From positions 3,180,673 through 3,244,672 of the forward strand of contig VZQC01003035.1 of NCBI GenBank assembly GCA_009823505.1: a DNA stretch of 64,000 nt, written 5' to 3'. Origin of the DNA: Rhizomys pruinosus. Its lineage: Eukaryota > Chordata > Mammalia > Rodentia > Spalacidae. The notes below the pieces were generated by a model, which worked only from the letters and a program-made list of their open reading frames with translations, was not told the origin of the DNA and did not search any database. Below, one piece after another: positions 23,310-33,289 of the stretch (positions are counted from its first letter, which is position 1; every line of letters begins with the position of its first letter). The position numbers and the translations under genes were made by a program.

Positions 23310-23730
23310 AACAATACCATCAATAACACATAGATTGCAGTGAAGATAGAATGAACAGTTATGTAGTGGTTATGATAGGTAGTAACTGAGTGTATCGTCC
23401 TCTAGAATGGATTTCTCTAGCTGTGAAACCCTTAAAGGAACAGTGACCCTCACTTCATGTCTCTGCAACCATCCCTGTACCTGACATAGGGCAAGAATTC
23501 ATGGACCTTGCTGAAAGGATGAGGAAACCAATGGAAAAAATGAATGCAGAAATAAGTAGTTACTATGAAAAAGCCTGTGGCAATATTACACTAGATCAAT
23601 AAACAGTCTCTCATTTCTACCAAAAAGAAATAAAATAAAATAAAATAAAAGACCAAAACCAAAACAAACCAAAAAAGGATTATCTCAGTAGTACCTCTTA
23701 CAGGATTGAAACACTGACCATCGCACAGAG
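23310..23730. other. No recognised feature
   Basis: Sequence without a recognised gene or repeat, apart from short (TAAAA)n near 23626-23650. Confidence 0.5.
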
Positions 23731-23737
23731 CAACCAG

Positions 23738-23764
23738 AACTCACACACACAAACACACACACAC

Positions 23765-23799
<35 letters not shown>
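23738..23799. repeat. (CA)n microsatellite
   Basis: About 60 bp of CA dinucleotides with two interruptions. Confidence 0.95.
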
Positions 23800-23801
<2 letters not shown>

Positions 23802-23919
23802 TGTTGGTGAGGTGATACAGTCACTCTAGTGATCATAGAAATTTTATAAACATTTTTAGATCAAATTTTTAGGTTGGCATATAAAGCAATGAATTTCAGT
23901 ATGGCAGTTTCATACATAT

Positions 23920-24119
23920 GGTTTTTTTTAATTTATTTTTGTGTGTATGAATGTACAGTCTGCATGTAGGTTTGTGCACCCCTGTGGAGCAATACTGTGG
24001 AGGACAGAAGAGGGCGTCGGATTCTCCTGGAACTGGAGTCATGTGGGTGCTTGGGATCAAACCCGGGTCCTCTGCAAGAGCGGTCGGCACTTTTAACCGT
24101 TAGGCCATCTCTCCAGCCC
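23920..24119 (-). mobile_element. B2 SINE
   Basis: Reverse B2 lacking the internal 'ctccagttcc...' second copy. Flanked by 'agtttcatacatatg' (about 23905-23919 and 24120-24134). Confidence 0.92.
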
Positions 24120-24134
24120 AGTTTCATACATATG

Positions 24135-24590
24135 TGTCATTATTGACAGTCTCATATGTATACTAGAAAAAAATTAAGTTTTTATCATCATATGTTAATT
24201 TAAAATAATGGCTATTCATATTTTCATCCTAATGCTCCCTGTCGCCCCCACTTCTGCTGGTTTTCTTTCCCTTCTCGACTAGTTCCCCTCTGCTTTCATG
24301 TCTCTTTTTTCCAGTAAACTAGTTGGTTTTACTAGTGTTGTTTCAGGAGCATGGGTGAAGACTTGCTTGCAGGAACATGAGGGAAAAGAACATGGTCAGC
24401 TTACCAGTAGTCACAGCACTGAAGACAATGTCTCCCCTCCCCTGTAAGTACTAAGTGCCCATAAATCTTCAGGAAGCAGTGCATTCTTGTAAGCCCCTCC
24501 CCTGAGAGATTTTTACAGCATTAAATATATAAATATTGTTCCTATGGCTCAGTCATAGGTACCTGTATTCCAATCCATTACCTATGAGGA
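24135..24590. other. No recognised feature
   Basis: Pyrimidine-rich then mixed sequence. No coding region or clear repeat is seen. Confidence 0.5.
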
Positions 24591-24591
24591 A

Positions 24592-25165
24592 TGAGAATGC
24601 ATGGCTATACAAAGATTAAAGTTCATAGTAGCTTTATTTATAATGGCCCCCAGCTAGAAACAATCCAAATATTCATCCACTTACAAGTAGGTATAAAACT
24701 GCAGTGTGTCCATACAATGGAATATTACTCAGCAATAGAAAGGAAGGAGCCTCCAAGACATCAAACATCCTGGCTCTCGAAAACAGAACGCAGAAAAAAC
24801 AGCCAGATGCCCTACTGCACATGGTGGTACTGTACGTGGCCCATGGATATGAAACTCCAGAGGAGACAAGTATTTCTTTTTTTTTTTTTTTTGACAGGGT
24901 CTCCCTAGTCCCAGCTCACCTGGAACTCACTATGTAAACCAGGCTGGCCTCAATCTCACAGAGCTCTACCTGCCTCTGCCTCCCAAGAACTGTGGAGAAA
25001 AGTATTTCTACTGATAGGAAACAGATCTAGGGCTGCCCAGGAGGAAGGGATTTCAGGGTGGATGGAAGTGGTTTGTAGGTAGATCATTGTAACAGTCACA
25101 TCTGTGAAGGCCTTGCCAAGTTCATGGAAAGCTAGGATTAAATGAGTGCAGTGTATAAATTATAC
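24592..25165 (+). mobile_element. Ancient mammalian L1 (L1M-type) 3' fragment
   Basis: Segments such as 'agtagctttatttataatgg' and 'ccatacaatggaatattact' match the conserved C-terminal/3' region of old mammalian L1s, and later text ('gataggaaacagatctaggg') matches their 3' UTR. A B1 at 24878-24990 interrupts it. Confidence 0.75.
24878..24995 (-). mobile_element. B1 SINE
   Basis: Reverse B1, truncated at its 5' end. Flanked by 'aagtatttct' on both sides (about 24868 and 25001). Confidence 0.88.
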
Positions 25166-25168
25166 CCG

Positions 25169-25253
25169 GATGATGTTGATTCAAAAACAGGTAGAGTCAG
25201 ACAATTCCATTTAAGATGTTGATTCAAAAACAGGTTAGACAATTCCATTTAAG
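25169..25253 (+). repeat. Short tandem duplication
   Basis: 'gatgttgattcaaaaacagg' occurs at 25170 and 25216, each followed by 'agacaattccatttaag'. Two copies of about 40-46 bp. Confidence 0.9.
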
Positions 25254-25374
25254 AAGGTAAAGATCTTTACTGAAGCATATTTCCATAATCACATAGGAAG
25301 AAGCTGTGATTAAGAAGGGATGACTGTGGGGTAGGGAGGTTAAATGGGAGGTGTGCATGAGCACGTAGACCTCT

Positions 25375-25500
25375 AAGCACACGGCTGCTGCACACACGCA
25401 CTGCACACACATGTGCACACACTCATACACACTTGTGCCCTCACATATCCATCCAACATTCACACTCACACACACACACTCATATGCACATGTGCATTTG
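25375..25500. repeat. CA/CACA-rich low-complexity stretch
   Basis: Imperfect 'cacacactca' variants; no gene. Confidence 0.8.
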
Positions 25501-25599
25501 TTCTGCTTAGACTTCACCACCAACACAGCGAGGGTCATCTGAGAGTAGAGGTCTCAGTCAAGGAACTTCCTAGATCAGATTAGTCGGCGGCGGGGGAGT

Positions 25600-25872
25600 G
25601 CCCTGACTGTTATTTGATATAGGAGGGCCCAGACCTCTGTGGGTGGTGCCATCCCTAGATACAGCCCTGGGCTATGTGGGAAAGCCAAGCCAGAGAGAGG
25701 AGGGAGTCAGCAAGCAGTGTTTCTCCATGGTTTCTGATCCAAGTTCCTGTCCTGACTTCCCTCAAAGATGGACTGTGACCTGGAAGTAGAAGCCAAATAA
25801 GTCCTCTCCTCCCCTAAGTGGTGTTTGGTCAGAGTATTTTATCACAGCAACAGAAAGAAAACTAGGATGGTG
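25600..25872 (+). mobile_element. ERVL-MaLR LTR fragment
   Basis: 'tggaagtagaagccaaataa' followed by 'ttttatcacagcaacagaaa' matches the 3' end of rodent MT/ORR1-type LTRs. The 5' half is weaker. Confidence 0.7.
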
Positions 25873-26300
25873 TGGAACCTATTACTCTGAATGCTAACCT
25901 CAAGAATTAAGTCAAAGTACAACCGCACATAAGCACCTGGAACCACACAACAAAGATTTAAAGCATATGTGTAGTTATATCCTTTGCAGTAATATCTAAA
26001 TTATAGCCAGATTGGTATAGCCGTGATTTTGGAAATAGGGGATGATTGATCATAGCCCTTTAACTCAACAGCATGAATAATAATTAAATAGAATAATCAC
26101 AAAGAATGTGGAAGTCTAATGTTTGTAATAGAGTTAAAAATTGAAAAATTGTACAGACCCTGTAGCTGGTAGTTCATAAAAAGGTGTCAACATTTAAGCT
26201 ATCAAAACAGAAAGCAATAGGGTTAAAATAATAAATCCTTCTCTTTTCTTCCCTCCCTCCTTCCAGAAGTTTCCCTAAAGGTATAGTTTTAGATTTAATT
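25873..26300. other. No recognised feature
   Basis: AT-rich sequence; nothing recognised. Confidence 0.5.
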
Positions 26301-26309
26301 TTTTCTTTA

Positions 26310-26488
26310 ACGATTACATTTATATTGTGTATGAGTGTACACGCATGTCCCATCGTCCACATGTGGAGGTCAGAGGACAACTTGCAGGAGTCTGTTCTTT
26401 CTTCTACCATGTGGGTCCCAGGGATCAAACCCTGGTCCCTAGCCTTGGCAGCAAGCACCTTTCTCTGTCGAGCCATCTCACTGGCCCA
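26310..26488 (-). mobile_element. B3-type SINE
   Basis: Reverse tRNA-derived SINE with 'ggaggtcagaggacaacttg' and 'gagccatctcactggccc', features of the B2-related B3 family. Confidence 0.8.
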
Positions 26489-26499
26489 GGTTTTAGTTT

Positions 26500-26988
26500 C
26501 CCTTTATTTGTGTGGGGATGGGTTGGTGCATGTACACCTGCCTGTGCATATGTGTGGAGGCCAGAGGTCAACCTTGGTTGTATTTCCTCAGAAGCCATCT
26601 ACTTTATTTTTTTGAGACAGGGGTTCATCATTTGTGGGGTGGACTGGCCTCAGGGCTAGGATTGCAAGTAATGCCATGGTCCCCAGCTTTGTTTTTTAAT
26701 GTGTATGAGTGTACTGTCTGCATGTAGGTTGGTGCACCTGTGTCGTGCAGTGCCACGGAGGTCAGAATAGGGTGTCAGATTCCCCTGGAACTGGAGTTAA
26801 AGATGGTTAACGGCCATGTGGGTGCTGGGAATCAAACCTGGGTCTTTTGCAAGAGCAGTTGGTGCTCTTAACCGCTGAGCCATCTCTCTAGCCCAGTCCC
26901 CAGCTTTTTGTATGCAGCCCAGAGCTCAAATTCAGGTCCTTGTGCTTGCATAGCAAGCATTTCAGCAACTGAGCTATCTCCCCGGCCC
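26500..26988 (-). mobile_element. B4-type SINE interrupted by a B2
   Basis: 'ggaggccagaggtcaacctt' and 'tttttgagacagggg' (26560-26620) form the B1-like part, and 'gcatagcaagcatttcag...gagctatctccccggccc' (26950-26988) the ID-like part. A reverse B2 lies between, with 'ccccagcttt' on both sides. Confidence 0.78.
26692..26894 (-). mobile_element. B2 SINE inside the B4
   Basis: Reverse B2 ending 'gccatctctctagccc'; little diverged. Confidence 0.92.
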
Positions 26989-26999
26989 ATTTTCAGATT

Positions 27000-27420
27000 T
27001 TAAAGGAAGATCTTACTAGGTGTTCAGAATTCATGCCGCATTACACGGGTGGGGCTGTACTGGCCTTCTACTGTCCCAGGGTCCATGGGAGCACTCTGAC
27101 CACCCCCACGCTACACAACCAGAAGACAGCACCCTCCCTGCCAGCCTCAGACTCGCCTTTGTCCTCTCCTGCTCTGACCTGCATCTTAAGGAGTCTGGCT
27201 GTGCAGCTTCTGCCCATGGGCTGGGGAAATAAAGTTGGTAGGTAGTTAGCTAACAATGCGCAGGCTTTAAGGACCTCAAAGATGGACCCCTACTACAACC
27301 GCCTCAGTGCCCTGGCAGCACACGCATTTTGAGTGAGGAAGAAGCATTACAAACTGCCCCCACTTAAAATTTGAAACACCACTGGTCCAACATCAATGGT
27401 CCCCTTTACAAATGGCTTAG
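27000..27420. other. No recognised feature
   Basis: Single-copy-looking sequence. Short open frames have no motif I know. Confidence 0.45.
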
Positions 27421-27423
27421 ACA

Positions 27424-27638
27424 GGGTTGGAGAGATGGCTTAGCGGTAAAGAGCACTGGTTGCTCTTGCAGAGGACCCGGGTGTGCTTCTGAGCACCCAC
27501 AGGGTGGCTAGCAACCATCTGTAACTCCTGTTCCAGGGGATCTGATGTCCGCCTCTGACCTGCACCGGGATTGCACCACATGGGTGCACTTACACACATG
27601 AAAGCCATACACTCATACACATAAAGTAAAAATAATAA
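27424..27638 (+). mobile_element. B2 SINE
   Basis: B2 with somewhat diverged body ending 'cacataaagtaaaaataata'. Confidence 0.9.
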
Positions 27639-27800
27639 GCCGGGCTTGGTGGCACATGCCTTTAGTCCTAGCACTTGGGAGGCAGAGGCAGGCGGATCTT
27701 TGTGAGTTCAAGGCCAGCCTGGTCTACAGAGTGAGTTCCAGGACAGCTGGGGCTACAGGGAGACCCTGTCTCGAAAAGACCCCCCAAAAAATTTAAAATT
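27639..27800 (+). mobile_element. B1 SINE
   Basis: B1 placed directly in the B2 tail; 'aaaataataa' occurs on both sides. Confidence 0.92.
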
Positions 27801-27834
27801 AAAATAATAATAATAAATAAAATATTTTTTTTAA

Positions 27835-28205
27835 ATGGCTTGTCAGTGTTCGATAGCACCCTTGGGTAGGCAGAGGCTTCCCTTCCTCACCCAGGCCAGA
27901 GATCCCCTGTGAACTTCCCAGAAGCCCCCATTCCTCCACAGAGGAGACCCTCATGGCTGAGCCTTCAGCCTTCTGAGTTCATAACCTTTTCTTTTCCTTG
28001 TTTCTAGCTCTTCTTTTCAGGCACTGGTCCAAACCTGGTCACCCTGACACATGGCCATTCTCTCCCTCTGAAGACGTCTCATGCAGCTTCTCACAGGCCG
28101 TGGCTGAGCCCGCCGGCTTTCCTGAGTGCTAACTCAGAAAACCTAAGTCAGTGGGTACTCACTGTGTATGGTCCTGTTCATGTTTATTTTTCTAATAAAA
28201 AAAAT
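27835..28205. other. Unassigned sequence with a polyadenylation-type end
   Basis: No recognised gene. It contains 'ctaataaaa' at about 28191 directly before a B1, so it could be the end of an old transcript copy, but there is no other support. Confidence 0.35.
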
Positions 28206-28380
28206 TCTCGCCAGGCTCAAGCCTTTAATCCTAGCACTTGGGAGATAGAGGCAGGCAGATCTTTGTGAGTTCAAGTCCAGCCTGGTCTATAGAGCGAATT
28301 CCAGGACAGCTGGGGCTACAGGGAGACCATCTTGAAAAGGCCAAAAAAAAAGAAAAAGAAAAGAAAAGAAAAGAAATTCT
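28206..28380 (+). mobile_element. B1 SINE
   Basis: B1 lacking a few 5' bases, with an (AAAAG)n tail. 'aaattctc' lies on both sides. Confidence 0.9.
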
Positions 28381-28382
28381 CA

Positions 28383-28598
28383 GGGGCTGGAGAGATGGCC
28401 TAGCGGTTAAGAGCGCCAACTGCTCTTGTAGAGGACCTGGGTTTGATCCCCAGCACCCACATGGCGGCTGAGAACCGTCTTTAACTCCAGTTCCAGGGGA
28501 ATCTGACACCCTATTCTGACCTCCGCGGCACTGCACGACACAGGTGCACCAACCTACATGCAGACAGTACATTCATACACATAAAAAATAAATAAAAA
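28383..28598 (+). mobile_element. B2 SINE
   Basis: Complete, little-diverged B2. Confidence 0.93.
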
Positions 28599-28599
28599 T

Positions 28600-28748
28600 T
28601 AGCCGGGTGTGGTGGCGCATGCCTTTAATCCTAGCACTTGGGAGGCAGAGGCAGGCGGATCTTTGTGAGTTCAAGGCCAGCCTGGTCTACAGAGTGAGTT
28701 CTGGGTCAGCTGGGACTACAGGGAGACCCTGTCTCGAAAAGACCAAAA

Positions 28749-28787
<39 letters not shown>

Positions 28788-28798
28788 AAATTAAAAAA
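28600..28798 (+). mobile_element. B1 SINE with (AAAT)n tail
   Basis: B1 body followed by about 11 AAAT tetranucleotides (28746-28790). Confidence 0.93.
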
Positions 28799-28802
28799 AA
28801 TT

Positions 28803-28957
28803 CTCTTTTGGTCTTTTTCAAGTCAGGGTCTCCCTGTAGCCCCAGTTTGCCTGGAACTCACTATGTAGATCAGGCTGGCCTCAAACTCACAGAGATCCAC
28901 CTGCCTCTGCCTCCCAAGTGCTGGGATTAAAGGCATGTGCCATCATACCCAGCCTCA
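28803..28957 (-). mobile_element. B1 SINE
   Basis: Reverse B1 ending 'catcatacccagcc', head to head with the previous B1. Confidence 0.92.
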
Positions 28958-29284
28958 TGTTTGTTTTTCAAAAGTTAAAAAGAAGCATCTTCTTTTCCCC
29001 AGTCAGCCCACAACTTCCCTTGTTTGGGTAATGACCGTTTTCTCTAATAAAACATTGTCAGTGGCTTGTCAGTCATGAATGGACAACTCCCACCACAATA
29101 CAAATCAATATAACAGCAGACTTTTACTTCCTGTATTAAATTATTCAATAGTCAGTGAATTGGGAAAGCAGAAAATTAAGAAAAAGAAAATCACACAACC
29201 AACAGATTTAAAAAAAAAAAAAAAAAGGATTATCACAAACCAAATAATTGTGAATGTTAAAATAAATCCCAGCCCTCAGAGTAA

Positions 29285-29445
29285 CGGTAGCAGGAGGGTG
29301 GGGCCCTGCTGCACCATATTAGTGTCCTAATAAAAAGACCCAGAGAGCTCCTTCGCTCCTTCTATTATGTAAGGACACAACAAGGAGATGGTCTATGTAA
29401 AAATGGGCTTTCACCGGGCACTGAGTCTGAGGCCATGAAGCCCAA
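29285..29445 (+). mobile_element. MLT1-type (ancient MaLR) LTR fragment
   Basis: 'attagtgtcctaataaaaag...agagagctcc' followed by 'gtaaggacacaacaaggag' matches the internal part of MLT1-type LTRs common to mammals. Confidence 0.6.
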
Positions 29446-29559
29446 GGAGCTTTTGAAGATTTAGAAAACTACCAAGAGCACAGGCGTTCCACGTATGGGG
29501 CACATACATGACTTTAATCCCAGCACTCGAGAGGCTCAGCCGGGGATATATAAACACCA

Positions 29560-29760
29560 GGCTAGGCATGGTGGCTTACTCTCCCAGCACTGGGGAGGCC
29601 AAGATAGGAGGATTACCATGAGTTTCAGCCAGCCTGGATTACAGAGTGAGCTCCACACAGCCTGACATGGAGAGAGGGAGACCTTGTTTCAAAAAACTAA
29701 GTAACTAAGTAACTAACTAACTAACTAATGAGCTAACTAAATAAATAAACAAACAAAGAA
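29560..29760 (+). mobile_element. Old B1-like SINE with tetranucleotide tail
   Basis: Diverged B1 'ggctaggcatggtggcttac' ending in (AACT)n/(AAAT)n at 29697-29757. A broken B1-like piece lies just before it (about 29500-29545). Confidence 0.75.
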
Positions 29761-29762
29761 AC

Positions 29763-29915
29763 TATGTATGGTGGCATATGTCTATAATCTCAGTGTTTGG
29801 GAGGTAAGGACGGGAGGACAGGTGTTCAAGGTCATCCTTAACTACAGAGTGAACTCAAGGGCAGCCTGGGTTACATGAGACCCTGTGTCAAAAAATAACA
29901 AAAAAAAAAAAAAAG
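29763..29915 (+). mobile_element. Old B1-like SINE
   Basis: Diverged B1 with 'gtggcatatgtctataatct' and 'gaccctgtgtcaaaaaataa', then a poly-A tail. Confidence 0.78.
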
Positions 29916-29918
29916 TAA

Positions 29919-30120
29919 GGGGCTGAAAAAATATCCCAGTGGTTAAGAACACTTGCTACTCCTGCAGAGGATGGAGGTTCAGGTCACAGCACTAACATGG
30001 GAACTAACTGTCTGTAACTTCAGTTCCAGGGGACCCAGTGTTCGCTTATGGCCTCCGCAGGCACTGAATACCCATGTTTAATCTACATACACACACATAA
30101 AATAAAAGTTAAAACATTAA
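29919..30120 (+). mobile_element. B2 SINE, diverged
   Basis: Head 'ggggctgaaaaaatatcccag' and tail 'cacacataaaataaaag'; old copy. Confidence 0.85.
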
Positions 30121-30216
30121 AAAATAAATTAAAAAAAAAAACAACCAGACAAACAATAAAACCCCAAGTAAAAATAAATAAACACAGGTACCAACTTGAA
30201 TAAATAACAGAGCAAA

Positions 30217-30448
30217 TGGGGCTGGAGAGAAAGATTGCTCAGTGATTAAGAGCACTGGCTGCTCTTGCAGAAGACCTGGGTTTGGTTCCCAGCAGCCACA
30301 TAGTGGCTAACAATCATCTGTAACTCCAGTTCTATGGGATCTGGTGCCCTCTTCTGACCTCCATGGGCATTGCATGCTGTGGTTGCACCTACTTACATGC
30401 AGGCAATTCAACCACACATATAAATTTAAAATAATAAAAAATATATTT
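30217..30448 (+). mobile_element. B2 SINE
   Basis: B2 with a small insertion in the head. The downstream part has 'gccctcttctgacctccatg'. Confidence 0.9.
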
Positions 30449-30484
30449 ATTAAAGAACGGAACATAAAAAGAATAATTATTGCA

Positions 30485-30765
30485 GGGGCTGGAGAAACGG
30501 CTCAGATGTTAAGAGCATTGACTGCTCTTGCAGAGGACCTGGGTTTGATTCCCAGCACCTACATGGCAGCTAAGAGAGGTCTTTTAAGCTGGTCGTGGTG
30601 GCTCGTGCCTTTAATCCTAGCACCTGGGAGGCAGAGGCAGGTGGATCTTTGTGAGTTCAAGGCCAGCCTGGTCTACAGAGGAAGTTCCAGGCCAGGTGGG
30701 GCTATAGGGAGACCCTGTCTCAAAAAAAAAAAGATAAAAAAAAAAAAACTGAAAAAAAAGAATAA
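30485..30765 (+). mobile_element. B2 SINE half joined to a B1
   Basis: A B2 head (30485-30585) runs into a B1 (30590-30740) with a poly-A tail. The rest of the B2 is missing, so the B1 either replaced or truncated it. Confidence 0.88.
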
Positions 30766-30797
30766 TTGTTGCATTGCTTGAAACATATTAGTCTGAT

Positions 30798-30952
30798 TAA
30801 TTTTTCTGGTCTTTTCAAGACAGGGTCTCCCTGTAGGCCCAGCTGTCCTGGAACTCACTATGTAGACCAGGCTGCCTTGAACTCACAAAGATCTGCCTGC
30901 CTCTGCCTCCCAAGTGCTAGGATTAAAGGCGTGCGCCACCACACCTGGCTTA
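30798..30952 (-). mobile_element. B1 SINE
   Basis: Reverse B1 ending 'gccaccacacctggct'. 'ttagtctgattaattt' lies on both sides (about 30788 and 30951). Confidence 0.93.
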
Positions 30953-30959
30953 GTCTGAT

Positions 30960-31300
30960 TAATTTAAAAGTGAAAAATAGGTGGACATGTTGGCATAAGC
31001 CTAAATAAATAGATGTTGGGGCCTAGTTATGGGGGGAGGGGGGATTCCTACATAAGAGGCTGCGGGAAGAAGATGTGAATTTCAGCACAACATGGGTTAC
31101 ATAGGAAAATCCTGTCGCAACAAGACGAAAGAACAACTAAAAGTATAAAGGGAAAACCCAGAAAGCAAATCTGCTGTATCTGAGTGTGAGACGTCCCCAT
31201 AGGCTTACATTCTGGAAGCCTCGGTCACCATTTGGAGATGCTCTGGAGTAGACAGCTTGCTGTCTGCAGGAGCTGACACTCTCCTTCAAGTCACCCGTCA
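30960..31300. other. No clear feature
   Basis: About 30975-31130 is possibly a very degraded B1-like segment ('ctacataagaggctgcggga'); the rest is unrecognised. Confidence 0.4.
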
Positions 31301-31302
31301 GG

Positions 31303-31480
31303 GACTGCAGAGATATCTCAGCAGCTAAGAGCACTGGCTACTCTTGCAGAGGACCCAGACAGCTAACTACTGTCCATAACTCCAGTTCTAGGGGATCTGA
31401 TACCCTCTCCTGACCTACTCAACTACTGCACGACACAGATGCACTTATATACATGCACTCATATACATAAAAATAATAAA
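31303..31480 (+). mobile_element. B2 SINE with internal deletion
   Basis: 'ggactgcagagatatctcag' head; missing the B-box region; tail 'catataaaaataataaataa'. Confidence 0.85.
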
Positions 31481-31557
31481 TAAATCAATATTTTAAAATC
31501 CTCCATAAGTGTTAATAAATCTCTTTCCTCAAGAACAATTCAGGGCCTTCCTAACCT

Positions 31558-32073
31558 TACCCCCCTCCTTTCTCCTCTCCTCTCCTCCTGTTCTCTCTCC
31601 TCTCCTGTCCTCTCCTCCTGTTCTCTCTCCTCTCCTGTCCTCTCCTCCTGTTCTCTCTCCTCTCCTCCTGTTCTCTCTCCTCTCCTCTTCTCTCCCCTCC
31701 TCCTGTTCTCTCTCCTCTCCTCTCCTCTCCTCCTGTTCTCTCTCCTCTCCTCTCCTCTTCTTCTCTCTCTCTCCTCTCCTCTTCTTCTCTCTCCTCTCCT
31801 CTCTTCCTGTTCTCTCTCCTCTCCTTTCCTCTCCTCCTGTTCTCTCTCCTTTCCTCTCCTCTCCTCTCCTCTTCTTCTCTCTCCTCTCCTCTCTCCTCCT
31901 GTTCTCTCTCCTCTCCTTTCCTCTCCTCTCCTCTCCTCTTCTTCTCTCTCCTCTCCTCTCCTCTCTTCCTGTTCTCTCTCCTCTCCTCTCCTCTACTCTC
32001 CTCTCTTCCTGTTCTCTCTCCTCTCCTCTCCTCTACTCTTCTCTCTCCTCTCCTCTCCTCTCCTCTCCACTCA
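31558..32073. repeat. Polypyrimidine (TCTCC/TCTTC) tract
   Basis: About 515 bp almost purely C and T on the plus strand. It is built of 'ctctcctctcctctcctcct' modules with recurrent 'gttctctc' punctuation. It gives long meaningless frames of S/L/P on one strand and E/R on the other. Confidence 0.95.
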
Positions 32074-32124
32074 GACACAAAATAAAAATAAATGAAATCT
32101 TCAGAATCTTAAAAAATAAATAAT

Positions 32125-32890
32125 TGAGGCAATCAGGGAAGTATTTTTCCTCATACCCAGTTTTTCAAAATAATAAGGACAGTATCCTTGCAGTGTCCAC
32201 ATTAATGTTTTGGCCTGGGAGCTCAAGAAGAGGTTCTGAGCCAATGGAAGGTATCTGGAGGGTGGGGAATTGGTGGCAGGTGGCCCTAAACTGCTCCAGG
32301 ATCCTGACTATTGAACTCCTGCCTCTGCCTAAGGCACAGTGGTCTCTGGTGACCTGGGCCCCAAGTTCTTCCAGGGGTTTCAGGGAACCTTATCTACCCT
32401 GGGTAGAGCAGGCTCTGCAGGCTGGTGGACCATGTTGAGAGCAGTCACGGGACCCAGCGCTGCTCACACGCACACCCCGCCTCTCTCCAGTGGGGGACAC
32501 TGGCTTTGTGAAGCAGCTGAATTGGTCTCCAGCAAGGTTTTCTCTGATCTGAGTGTGATCAAAGATGGGTTGCAGATGAGAAATGTCAGAGTGCAGGGAG
32601 CGGAGCCCTGAGGAAACGACAGACAGGTGCTGATGGGAAAAGAGAAGAAGGGCGTGCCTAGGTGTGGTGGGATGGAGAGGACTCAGGGACCGATGTGCTA
32701 CACAGTCCTGTTTGTACTAGAGGGCACTGGCTGGATGCAAGGAAAGCTGTAACAGGCGCAGCAGAGTTAAAGGCCAGTGGTCCCCTCTTGGCAGTTTGGG
32801 GCAGTCCTCTACTCTGGTCTGGCCACTGCAACTTCAAACCAAGCCAGGTGAGAACACCTTGAACCTAGGCAGGGCAAGTGCTGGGGCAAG
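32125..32890. other. Single-copy-looking stretch, no gene recognised
   Basis: Mixed composition with short frames on both strands; none has a recognisable domain. Confidence 0.45.
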
Positions 32891-32896
32891 ACCACA

Positions 32897-33074
32897 CTTA
32901 AAGTGTATGAGCGTTTTATCTGCATATATGTTAAGTGCCCCAGATGCATGCAGCACTTGCAGGGGCCAGAGCTCCTGGAACTAGAGTTACAGGCAGTTGT
33001 TAGCCACCATATGGGTGCTGGGAACTAAACCTTGATCCTCTGCAAGAGCAGCCAGTGCTCTTAACCAGCCCCAT
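32897..33074 (-). mobile_element. B2 SINE, old
   Basis: Reverse B2 with 'ggtgctgggaactaaacctt' and 'gcaagagcagccagtgctc', ending near 'ccagcccc'. Confidence 0.82.
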
Positions 33075-33107
33075 CCTTAAAATAATTGTCTCTGTGTGTG
33101 TATGAGA

Positions 33108-33162
33108 GAAATAGACAGAGACAGAGAGACAAAGACAGAAAGAGAGAGAGAAAGAGAGAGAG

Positions 33163-33216
<54 letters not shown>
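33108..33216. repeat. (AG)n-rich microsatellite
   Basis: GA/CAGA-rich run; the last 45 bp are pure (AG)n. Confidence 0.93.
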
Positions 33217-33219
<3 letters not shown>

Positions 33220-33289
33220 ATTGTGGGTGCAAATGCCAGAGCATCAGGAATTAAGAAGACAACCAGATGTCGGTCCTCACCTCCCACCT

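Noticed and set aside
27835..28205. Possible 3' exon with polyadenylation signal
   Set aside because: Only an 'aataaa' near a SINE supports it; no coding frame or splice acceptor context was convincing.
31509..32123. Ser/Leu/Pro-rich and Glu/Arg-rich frames
   Set aside because: Translation of a polypyrimidine tract; low complexity only.
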